This document shows, one piece after another, positions 7,453 to 13,594 of a stretch of 28,728 nt of DNA. The position numbers and the translations under genes were made by a program. Each line of letters opens with the position of its first letter. Within the stretch, counting starts at the first letter, position 1. The stretch is from a bacterium (GTDB lineage Bacteria; Planctomycetota; J058; JACQDU01), in NCBI GenBank assembly GCA_016200955.1, contig JACQDU010000062.1, positions 1 to 28,728 on the forward strand, written 5' to 3'. The notes beneath the pieces were generated by a model. That model saw only the letters and a program-made list of their open reading frames with translations, was not told where the DNA came from and did not search any database.

Positions 7453-8496
7453 TTGTCTTCCACGACGACCCTCATAGAGCAGGAGGCGACGAGGCTTCTC
7501 CGCGGGCTCTCGCTCGGAGTCACGCTCGACGCGAAGCAAGCGGTGCTGAGAGACGGCGAGATCCGCGGCTCGCTCGAGTCGCCGCTCACGAGCGCGGAGG
7601 CGCCCTTCGACCGGGCGTGCGTCTCCGTGAACGCCGAGACTCCCGGCGACTCCGTGGTCGAGGTCTCGCTCGAGGTGAGCCTCGACGACCGGAGCCGGAC
7701 GCGCTGGCTCCCTCTCGGGCTCCTCGGCGCGTCCGACGCCGCGAGGAAGGTCCCGAGGAGCGCGAGCAGCCCGACGACGGGCCCCGCGAGGGTCGCGATC
7801 GACACCGTCGAGCTCGAGCCCGGCCACACGCGCGATCCGTGCGGGCGAGCGCTCCGCGTGCGCCTGGGCTTCCTGCGCTCGTCGTTCGGCGAGAGCCCGC
7901 GCGTCTCGCGCGTCGCTCTCGTCGCCTGGCCCAGGGGAGCGCGCGATCCCGAGACCTCGGGGACGCACGAGGCGTGGGGCCGGGTGCTCTCGGTGCCCGA
8001 GCGCTCGCAGCAGGTCGAGGACGCGAAGGTCGCGGAGAAGATCTGCTCTCCCACGGCCCTCGCCATGGTCCTCGCTTTCCACGGGAAGGCGCGCGAGACG
8101 AGCGAGGTCTGCCGCGAGGTCTACGACCACGCGAGCGGGATCTACGGGAACTGGTCGTTGAACGTCGCCTACGCGGGGAGGCTCGGCCTCGACGCGAAGA
8201 TCGCGCGCATGGGGTCGTTCTCTCCGCTCGAGGCCGAGATCGCGGCGGGCCGTCCGGTCGTGATCTCGCACCGCTGGAGGCAAGGCGAGCTCGAGGGAGC
8301 GCCCCTCGCCGTCTCCCAGGGACACCTCGTCGTCGTCCGGGGGTTCACGAGAGACGGCGACCTGGTCGTCAACGACCCGTGCGCCGACCCGCGCAGGAGG
8401 GAGAGCATCGAGCGCGTCTATCGCCGCCGCGACATCGAGAGGACGTGGCTCGAGAACGCGGACGGGATCGCTTACATCGTGCGCCGCGTTCGCTGA
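7453..8496 (+). CDS. C39-like cysteine peptidase domain protein
   Basis: 347 aa. The TTG start at 7453 is supported by AAGGA at 7443-7447, 5 nt upstream, and by 1-nt spacing from the previous stop. Residues 1-180 form a beta-rich N-terminal region without recognised motifs. Residues about 185-345 look like a papain-fold peptidase of the C39_2 group: KICSPTALAMVLAFHG (probable nucleophile C198), GNWSLNVAYAGRLGL, GRPVVISHRW, then GHLVVVRGF (H291) and VVNDP (N307/D308). Cys-His-Asn/Asp order and spacing fit. No signal peptide or ABC-transporter domain is present, so it is not a bacteriocin exporter; it is probably a cytosolic or non-classically exported hydrolase. Its substrate is unknown, although the neighbouring secreted protein could be functionally linked. 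Confidence 0.85.
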   Translation: MSSTTTLIEQEATRLLRGLSLGVTLDAKQAVLRDGEIRGSLESPLTSAEAPFDRACVSVNAETPGDSVVEVSLEVSLDDRSRTRWLPLGLLGASDAARKVPRSASSPTTGPARVAIDTVELEPGHTRDPCGRALRVRLGFLRSSFGESPRVSRVALVAWPRGARDPETSGTHEAWGRVLSVPERSQQVEDAKVAEKICSPTALAMVLAFHGKARETSEVCREVYDHASGIYGNWSLNVAYAGRLGLDAKIARMGSFSPLEAEIAAGRPVVISHRWRQGELEGAPLAVSQGHLVVVRGFTRDGDLVVNDPCADPRRRESIERVYRRRDIERTWLENADGIAYIVRRVR

Positions 8497-8501
8497 CCGT
8501 C

Positions 8502-8530
8502 TTGAAGCCGCTCGCGCGCTCGCTTATCGT
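8502..8530 (+). promoter_or_regulatory. Promoter of the 8537 gene, leaderless type
   Basis: TTGAAG at 8502-8507, a 17-bp spacer, TATCGT at 8525-8530, then only 6 nt before ATG 8537. Both boxes and the ideal spacing are present. Transcription should begin at or next to the start codon, and there is no Shine-Dalgarno. Confidence 0.7.
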
Positions 8531-8536
8531 CCGGGC

Positions 8537-8956
8537 ATGGAGCTCTCGAGGGAGGACCGGCGGCGGATCGCGCGGAGGAGCATGGCGATCGTGCTCGCGA
8601 TAGTCTTCGCCGGCACCGGAGCGGCGGCGCTGTTCGCGCTCCTCGGATCTCCTCGCGCGGCGCTGGGCGTGATCGCCGGGCACGTGGTCGCCGTCCTGTG
8701 CGGCCTCTCGTGGATCGTGGGAGCGGTCTCGACGTTCGACGCTCCCGTGAAGCGCTTCGCCGCGGCGACGCTCGGCCCCGCGATCCTGCGAGCGCTCCTC
8801 GTGATCGGGGTCGTCTTCGGGCTCGGGATGTTCGCGAGAGAGAAGGTCGATATCGTCGCTCTCCTCGTCTCGTTCGCCGCGACGCAGGTGCTCTTGCACG
8901 TCGCTCAGGCGGATTGCTTCGTCCGGCTCGCGGACGCTTCGAAGGCGAAAGCGTAG
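8537..8956 (+). CDS. Small integral membrane protein, four helices
   Basis: 139 aa. A charged start (MELSREDRRRIARRS) is followed by four hydrophobic segments: about 15-38, 42-64 (contains VVAVLCGLSWIVGA), 77-98 (LGPAILRALLVIGVVFGLGMF) and 105-122. The size and four-helix layout resemble AtpI/ATP synthase subunit I-like proteins, but no atp genes are nearby and no diagnostic motif was recognised, so this is only a topology comparison. It is the only protein gene in its transcription unit, with its own well-formed promoter. It is followed by the tRNA, which has a separate promoter. Confidence 0.8.
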   Translation: MELSREDRRRIARRSMAIVLAIVFAGTGAAALFALLGSPRAALGVIAGHVVAVLCGLSWIVGAVSTFDAPVKRFAAATLGPAILRALLVIGVVFGLGMFAREKVDIVALLVSFAATQVLLHVAQADCFVRLADASKAKA

Positions 8957-9025
8957 TCCACCACCGCCGGCCACTCATTGGTCGGAGTGTAGCCGCCGAC
9001 TCTCCCGCCGTGAACGCCGGACACG

Positions 9026-9053
9026 TTGCCACCGACTTCGCTCGTGCTAAATT
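9026..9053 (+). promoter_or_regulatory. tRNA promoter
   Basis: TTGCCA at 9026-9031, a 16-bp spacer, and TAAATT at 9048-9053 with an extended TGC just upstream. This is the most consensus-like promoter in the window and ends 11 nt before the tRNA. Confidence 0.75.
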
Positions 9054-9064
9054 GGGCGCAACTC

Positions 9065-9138
9065 GGCGGCTTAGCTCAGCTGGTTAGAGCGACGGCTTCA
9101 TAAGCCGTAGGTCTGCGGTTCGAGTCCGCAAGCCGCTA
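9065..9138 (+). tRNA. tRNA-Met (CAT), probably elongator
   Basis: A full cloverleaf can be drawn. Acceptor GGCGGCT (9065-9071) pairs with AGCCGCT (9131-9137), with a G-U closing pair. The D arm starts GCTCAGCTGG and closes with GAGC. The anticodon arm is ACGGC-TTCATAA-GCCGT with CAT at 9099-9101. The T arm is TGCGG-TTCGAGT-CCGCA. The anticodon stem lacks the three G-C pairs of initiator tRNA, so it is elongator Met, or possibly Ile2 if the C is lysidinylated. The discriminator would be A9138. The genomic CCA at 9140-9142 is one base too far downstream, so the CCA end is probably added enzymatically. Confidence 0.95.
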
Positions 9139-9142
9139 ACCA

Positions 9143-9179
9143 AGAAGGCCAGGAACGACGCGGGTTCCTGGCCCTTCTT
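9143..9179. terminator. Long hairpin between the tRNA and the pilin gene
   Basis: The arm AGAAGGCCAGGAAC is answered by GTTCCTGGCCCTTCT with one bulged C and a loop of about 7 nt. It lies 5 nt after the tRNA on the plus strand and beyond the pilin stop on the minus strand, so it can end transcription from both sides. The T tract is weak (CTTCTTCCG). Confidence 0.7.
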
Positions 9180-9215
9180 CCGTTCCGGTCAGGGCGAGCC
9201 AGCACCGTGGCCCTG

Positions 9216-9707
9216 CTACTTGCCGATCGGGATCACCGTCGTTCCCGCGTTCGGGATCGTGCACGTGCTCGTGTCCAGCGCGAGCGACTTGCCCGTCGTG
9301 TAATAGAGGACGCCGGCGGTGTTGGCCTCGAAATAGCGGTCGCCGGTGGTCCCTGGCAGGGCGGGGTTCGCGGTGCCGAACCAGAGGAACTCCGACGTCG
9401 TGCCGGAGTAAGCCGCCTGGAAGATGTAGCCCTGCTTCGTCCCCGAACCGAGCACGGAGTCGACCAGCCCGCAGTTGCTGAGCTCCGAGAGCATCCCGAA
9501 GTCGTTGTTGCCGTCCTGCTCCTTGTCGCCGTCGCGGAACAGGACCTCCTGCGTGTTGATCGTCCGCAGGGCTCCGATCGCGGATGCCTCCTGGCCGTGC
9601 TTCCTCGCGGAGAGGAGGCTCGGGATCGCGATCGAGGCGATGATCGCGATGATCGCGATCACGATCATGAGCTCTATAAGCGTGAATCCGGCTCGCTTCC
9701 CTCTCAT
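9216..9707 (-). CDS. Type IV prepilin / type II pseudopilin-like protein
   Basis: 163 aa. MRGKRAG|FTLIELMIVIAI is a canonical class III leader: short, basic, cleaved after Gly7, with Glu at +5 and the hydrophobic N-terminal helix continuing to about residue 30 (IPSLLSARK). The globular part contains ASAIGALRTINTQE, a small Gly/Thr-rich domain and two Cys (SNCGLV and STCTIP) that may form the C-terminal disulfide loop. ATG 9707 overlaps the upstream stop (ATGA) and has GAGGT 6 nt before it. Export would need a prepilin peptidase and pilus or secretion machinery, none of which is in this window. It could be a major pilin or a minor pseudopilin; the sequence does not decide. It lies downstream of a broken transporter, which may have placed it under the pdhAB promoter. 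Confidence 0.93.
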   Translation of the reverse strand: MRGKRAGFTLIELMIVIAIIAIIASIAIPSLLSARKHGQEASAIGALRTINTQEVLFRDGDKEQDGNNDFGMLSELSNCGLVDSVLGSGTKQGYIFQAAYSGTTSEFLWFGTANPALPGTTGDRYFEANTAGVLYYTTGKSLALDTSTCTIPNAGTTVIPIGK

Positions 9708-11329
9708 GTCGCTACCTCGCGTGCGGGGCACGCGATCGTCCGCCAGCTCGCGCTCGGGACGAAGGCCTTCGCGACCTCCGCTCTCCCTCGCGCCGTCGCG
9801 AGCGTGAGCGCGGGGACGATCACGCCTCCCGCAAGGCGCACGGTGATCGCCCACCAGGGATCCACGCGAGCGAGGACGGGCTTCGCGATCACGATCCCGA
9901 CCGCCATGGTGAGCATGGCGAGCAAGCCGAGAGCGACGCCGACCGCCAACCGCGCACGCTTCTCGCTCGTCTCCTCCTTCTTCGGCTCCAAGGTCCCTAC
10001 GAGCACGGCCGCGCCTATGAGCGCGGCGGCGACGACCACCGGCCACCCGACGCTCTCGCCCAGGTAGACGACCGCGCAGAGGATCACGCACGGGCTGTAG
10101 AAGCAGTCGACGATCGCCGAGCGCCCCGCGCCGATCCGGTTCAGGCTCATGAGGAAGAGCGTGTCGCAGACGCCGAGCCCGAGGAGCCCGCTCACGAAGA
10201 GGAGTGTCCAGTCGGTGCCCGACGGCTCCGTCGGCCAGAGCGGCGCTCCGATCGCGCGCATCGTCGCGATCAAGAGGAGAAACGCGAACGTGTTCTTGAA
10301 CAGGTTGAGAGCGGCGGGCGCGACCGTGTCGCCGCTCTTCCTGAGCAAGATCACCGCGAACGCCACTCTCTTGCAGGCCTCGACGATCCGCTCGACCGAA
10401 GGGAGCGCGCGCTTCTCGAGCGAGTCGGCGTAAGGCATGGGCACGTCCTCCGTCGTCACTCGCTCCACGGGAGCGTCGAGCCAGTCGAACGCCTCGCGCT
10501 GGACCGTGTAGGCGATCTCTCCCCCGTAGCCGCAGGTGCGCCAGCCCTCCTCGACGACGACGCAGCGGTTCGTCTTCTTGACGCTCGCGACGAGCCCGGC
10601 CTCGTCGAGGGGCTTCAGGGTCCTGGGATCCCAGACCTCGCAGTCGAAGCCCTCCATCTCGAGCGCCGCGGCCGCCTCGAGCGCGAGGTGGACCATGCGC
10701 GACCACGCGACGATCGTCAGGTCCTTCCCCTCGCGCTTGGTGTCGCCCTTCCCGAGAGGGATCGTGATCTCGCCCTCGGGCACCTCGCCCTTCAGGCCGT
10801 AGAGGCGCTCGTTCTCGATGAAGACCACGGGGTTGTCGTCGCGGATCGACGTCTTGAGGAGCCCCTTCGCGTCCCGCGGAGTCGACGGGCACACGACGCG
10901 CAGGCCGGGGACGTAGGAGTAGTAGCTCTCAAAGGACTGCGAGTGCTGCGCGGCGAGCCGGCCGCCGGCGCCGCCCGCTCCGCGGAAGACGATCGGCACC
11001 TTCACCTGCCCGCCCGACATGAGGCGAGCCTTCGCCGCCGAGTTCACGATCGCGTCGATCGCGACCAGGGAGAAGTTGAACGTCATGAGCTCGACGATCG
11101 GCCGGAGCCCGGCGATCGCCGCTCCCACGCCGAGGCCGCAGAAGCCGTTCTCGTTGATCGGCGTGTCGATCACGCGCTTCTCGCCGAAGCGCTCGAGCAG
11201 GCCCTGGCTCACCTTGTAGGCGCCCTGGTAGTGGCCGACCTCCTCTCCCATGAGGAAGACGTCGGGATCGCGGTCCATCTCCTCGGCCATGGCCTGGCCG
11301 AGCGCTTCTCTCATCTGGATGACGGGCAT
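9704..11329 (-). CDS. pdhB: 2-oxoacid dehydrogenase E1 beta fused to a truncated DMT transporter
   Basis: One uninterrupted 541-codon frame. Residues 1-322 are a complete E1 beta subunit: QMREALGQAMAEEM, FLMGEEVGHYQGAYKVSQGL, DTPINENGF, GAGGAGGRLAAQHSQSFE, and the C-terminal VTTEDVPMPYADSLEKRALP with SVERIVEACKRV, where the family normally ends. Without a stop it continues at 323-326 into FAVILLRKSGDTVAPAALN and six further hydrophobic segments of an EamA/DMT-type exporter (residues 325-531). The frame ends with a 10-residue tail overlapping the pilin ATG. The E1 beta part pairs with pdhA upstream to decarboxylate a 2-oxoacid with thiamine diphosphate. The acyltransferase E2 and E3 are not in the window. 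Whether the fusion is expressed, or reflects a deletion or assembly error, is unresolved. SD GGGGAG is about 11 nt before ATG 11329. Confidence 0.85.
   Translation of the reverse strand: MPVIQMREALGQAMAEEMDRDPDVFLMGEEVGHYQGAYKVSQGLLERFGEKRVIDTPINENGFCGLGVGAAIAGLRPIVELMTFNFSLVAIDAIVNSAAKARLMSGGQVKVPIVFRGAGGAGGRLAAQHSQSFESYYSYVPGLRVVCPSTPRDAKGLLKTSIRDDNPVVFIENERLYGLKGEVPEGEITIPLGKGDTKREGKDLTIVAWSRMVHLALEAAAALEMEGFDCEVWDPRTLKPLDEAGLVASVKKTNRCVVVEEGWRTCGYGGEIAYTVQREAFDWLDAPVERVTTEDVPMPYADSLEKRALPSVERIVEACKRVAFAVILLRKSGDTVAPAALNLFKNTFAFLLLIATMRAIGAPLWPTEPSGTDWTLLFVSGLLGLGVCDTLFLMSLNRIGAGRSAIVDCFYSPCVILCAVVYLGESVGWPVVVAAALIGAAVLVGTLEPKKEETSEKRARLAVGVALGLLAMLTMAVGIVIAKPVLARVDPWWAITVRLAGGVIVPALTLATARGRAEVAKAFVPSASWRTIACPAREVAT
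9736..10360 (-). pseudogene. EamA/DMT transporter fragment, both ends missing
   Basis: This is the 3' part of the fused frame. It starts in the middle of what should be TM1 (FAVILLRKSG) and runs through segments around SGLLGLGVCDTLFLMSLNRIG, YSPCVILCAVVYLGE and VVVAAALIGAAVLVGTL. After a charged loop (EPKKEETSEKRAR) it continues with two more helices and stops after AFVPSASWRT. A normal family member has about ten helices; roughly the first half-helix and the last three are absent. The surviving sequence has no internal stop, so the loss looks recent or is artificial. Confidence 0.7.
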
Positions 11330-11360
11330 GCGGCCTGGCTCCCCTCGAGCTTCACCGATC

Positions 11361-11439
11361 GTCCTGAGCGTAGGCCGCGCGAAGCGCGGCCGTAGTCGAA
11401 GGACGCCCTTCGACTTCGCGGCTCGCCTGCGGGCGAGCC
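11361..11439. repeat. REP-like double palindrome between pdhA and pdhB
   Basis: In the 144-bp pdhA-pdhB spacer, GTCC...GGAC flanks a perfect hairpin GGCCGCGC-GAA-GCGCGGCC (outer limits 11361-11404). A second hairpin GGCTCGCC-TGCG-GGCGAGCC follows at 11420-11439. The flanks CCTGAGCG and AGTCGAAGG match the REP-like core seen again at 22497-22518. Such elements in the middle of an operon often adjust transcript stability between E1 subunits, but no function is shown here. Confidence 0.65.
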
Positions 11440-11473
11440 TCTACGTCCGGAGCGAGCGGAAGGCAAGCATCGT

Positions 11474-12481
11474 TCAGGCGTAGACGTTCCTGGTCGCGTC
11501 TTCCCACGAAGGCTCGGGCTCCGATTCGGCGAACAGGACGGCCTCCTCGATCTTCTTCTCGACCGCGAGGTCGATCGCGGCGAGGTCGCCCTCGGCGACG
11601 CCGAGCGAGAGGAGACGCGCGCGCGCGAGCGGGATCGAGTCCTTCGCCTTCCACTCCTCGACCTCCTCCTTCGTCCGGTACTTCGCGGGGTCGGTCATGG
11701 AGTGGCCGCGGTAGCGGTAGGTCACGCACTCGATGAAGGTCGGGCCCTCGCCGCGCCGCGCGCGCTCGACGGCCCGCTCGATGTGCTCGAAGACGGCGAG
11801 CACGTCCTGGGTCTCCGGGAGCCGGTCGCGCGCCATCTCGTAGGAGAGCGCGATGTTCGTGAGGTCCTCGACGGGGACCTCCTTCTCCATGGGAGTTCCC
11901 ATGGCGTAGTGGTTGTTCTCGCAGACGAAGACGACGGGGAGCTTCCAGAGCTGGGCGAGTGCCATTCCCTCGTGGAACGCTCCCTGCGCCGTCGCGCCCT
12001 CGCCGAAGAAGACGAGGGAGACGCGCTTCTCCTCCCGGTACTTCGCAGCGAACGCCGTCCCGACGCCGACCGGGACGTGGCTGCCCACGATCGCCCAGCC
12101 GCCGAGGAAGCCGCGGGCCGGATCGAACATGTGCATGGAGCCGCCGAGCCCCGAGGAGCACCCGGCGCGTCTCCCGAGGAGCTCGGCCATGGCCGCCTTC
12201 GGGTCTCCTCCGCGCGCCAGGAAGTGAGCGTGGTCGCGGTAAGTGCACACGACCCTGTCGTCGGGCCCGAGCGTCGCGATCGCGCCGACCGCCACGGCCT
12301 CCTGGCCGATGTAGAGGTGGCAGAAGCCGCCGATCTTTCCCTGCGCGTAAGCCTTCGCCGCCGCCTCCTCGAAGCGGCGGCAGAGGAGCATCCTCGCGTA
12401 GAGGTCGAGGAGGAGCTTCCTGGGGCCGCTCTCGGCGGGCGACGCGCTCTTCGCCTCGGCTCGGCCGGTCTCGGGGCTCAT
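11474..12481 (-). CDS. pdhA: Pyruvate/2-oxoacid dehydrogenase E1 alpha subunit
   Basis: 335 aa, normal for a bacterial alpha2beta2-type E1. It binds thiamine diphosphate together with the beta subunit and decarboxylates a 2-oxoacid. Seen: LYARMLLCRRFEEAAAKAYA, GFCHLYIGQEAVAVGA, TYRDHAHFLARGGD, SSGLGGSMHMFD, the ThDP/Mg motif running from GEGATAQGAFHEG to ENN (160-190, with GEG in place of the commoner GDG), and the phosphorylation-loop region RYRGHSMTDPAKYR. GLGGSMHM and YRGHSMTDP favour pyruvate over branched-chain substrates, but this is not certain. ATG 12481 has no Shine-Dalgarno and sits 10 nt after an extended -10. pdhB and the pilin follow on the same strand. Confidence 0.93.
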   Translation of the reverse strand: MSPETGRAEAKSASPAESGPRKLLLDLYARMLLCRRFEEAAAKAYAQGKIGGFCHLYIGQEAVAVGAIATLGPDDRVVCTYRDHAHFLARGGDPKAAMAELLGRRAGCSSGLGGSMHMFDPARGFLGGWAIVGSHVPVGVGTAFAAKYREEKRVSLVFFGEGATAQGAFHEGMALAQLWKLPVVFVCENNHYAMGTPMEKEVPVEDLTNIALSYEMARDRLPETQDVLAVFEHIERAVERARRGEGPTFIECVTYRYRGHSMTDPAKYRTKEEVEEWKAKDSIPLARARLLSLGVAEGDLAAIDLAVEKKIEEAVLFAESEPEPSWEDATRNVYA

Positions 12482-12491
12482 TCCGGAAGAG

Positions 12492-12500
12492 ATCCTAGCA
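12492..12500 (-). promoter_or_regulatory. Extended -10 box of the pdhA-pdhB operon
   Basis: TGCTAGGAT on the minus strand, then 10 nt and ATG 12481. The -35 region is weak, as expected for an extended -10. Predicted 5' leader is about 4 nt or less. Confidence 0.6.
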
Positions 12501-12534
12501 AAGCTCGCGAGACGCGAACGCGGGCGGGAGAAAC

Positions 12535-13584
12535 TCAGTCGCGCGCGCGATCGAGCTGGCGCGCGAACTCGCCGGCCTTCCGGGCATCGAGCCACGAGAG
12601 CGGATACTGGATCGTCCCGCCCTCGTGCTCGATCACGAGCCAGCCCTGCTCGCGGCTCGCCCTCGCGATCGTGCTCCTCTTGAGCGCCGAGAGAGGGAGC
12701 TTGACCGAGCACCGGAGGTCCGGGAGGAGCGGGACGACGAGCCCGTCGAGCCCGAGCACGAGATCGGCCGCGGGCGGCTGATCCCACGTCTGGACGATCG
12801 CCATCGTCGCGACCGAGAGGAAAGCGAAGACGATCGCCGCGACCTTCACGAAGCCGTTCGCCGCGACCCCGAGCCCGAACCCCGTGAACGCGAACGCGAT
12901 CGCGACCGTGCTCAGGATCGGCATCTTCCGGGCGAGGAAGCGGCGCGGGTCGTGCGGCTGCACGGGGAGCCGGACGACCGTTCCCAGGAGAACGCCGCCC
13001 GGCCCGAGCGCCCGCTCGAGCACCGAGAGCGCGAGGTCGAACGTCTTCGCTCCGAGCGCGTTGTCCGAGAGCGCGAAGCGGCCCGAGGCGAGGTCGAGGA
13101 TCAGGAGGCGCGGCGCTCCTCCCTTGCGCTCCCGGACGCGGAAGCCGCGGAGCGCCTCCCACGGCCCCTCGGGACCGGGAGCGTCCGCGCCGAGCCAGGG
13201 AAGACGGAAGCCGCGCCGGTCGAAGCGCACGCGCCCGCGGTCGGGATAGCGCTCGAGCCTCCTCGCGACGGCGCGCGCCGGCATGATGAGAGCGCCCGAA
13301 GCGAGCGCGCCGAGGGCCGTGAGCTCGAAGAGGAGCTGCTCTCTGTGCTCGAACGAGAGGAGAGCGATCGCGCCCGCGAGGACCGCCGCGAAGACGAACA
13401 CGCGGACGAGCGCTTGCACGCCGAGCTTGGGCGGGATCAGGTCGACGGCGAAGGCACGAAGCTCCTGCGGCTCGCCCTCGCCCGGCTCGGGCTCGGGGGA
13501 GGAGCCGTCGTCGTCCTCATCCCAGGAGTCCTCGCCGCTCTCGTCGGCGTCCTGGTCGGGATCGCTGCTGCCGTCTTCGGTCAC
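12535..13584 (-). CDS. Membrane protein of unknown function with acidic N-terminus
   Basis: 349 aa from GTG 13584, 10 nt after the stop of the FHA kinase, so the two are very likely one operon. Residues 1-45 are extremely acidic and probably disordered. Two hydrophobic helices follow (about 58-77 and 86-104), then a soluble beta-rich section (RVRFDRRGFRLPWLG, RLLILDLASGRFALSD) resembling a PH-like layout. Two more helices come next (about 221-245 and 248-266) and a C-terminal soluble region ending ISxx-type strands and SWLDARKAGEFARQLDRARD. The doubled pattern of two helices plus a small beta domain suggests an internal duplication. No family was recognised. It is a plausible target or membrane partner of the neighbouring kinase. 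Confidence 0.85.
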   Translation of the reverse strand: MTEDGSSDPDQDADESGEDSWDEDDDGSSPEPEPGEGEPQELRAFAVDLIPPKLGVQALVRVFVFAAVLAGAIALLSFEHREQLLFELTALGALASGALIMPARAVARRLERYPDRGRVRFDRRGFRLPWLGADAPGPEGPWEALRGFRVRERKGGAPRLLILDLASGRFALSDNALGAKTFDLALSVLERALGPGGVLLGTVVRLPVQPHDPRRFLARKMPILSTVAIAFAFTGFGLGVAANGFVKVAAIVFAFLSVATMAIVQTWDQPPAADLVLGLDGLVVPLLPDLRCSVKLPLSALKRSTIARASREQGWLVIEHEGGTIQYPLSWLDARKAGEFARQLDRARD

Positions 13585-13594
13585 GGGAGAAAGC

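Noticed and set aside
9065..9101. Initiator tRNA
   Set aside because: The anticodon stem lacks the three consecutive G-C pairs and the first acceptor pair is G-U rather than the mismatched C-A.
9065..9142. tRNA ending with an encoded CCA
   Set aside because: CCA begins one base too far beyond the discriminator when the seven-pair acceptor stem is drawn, so the gene is taken to end at 9138.
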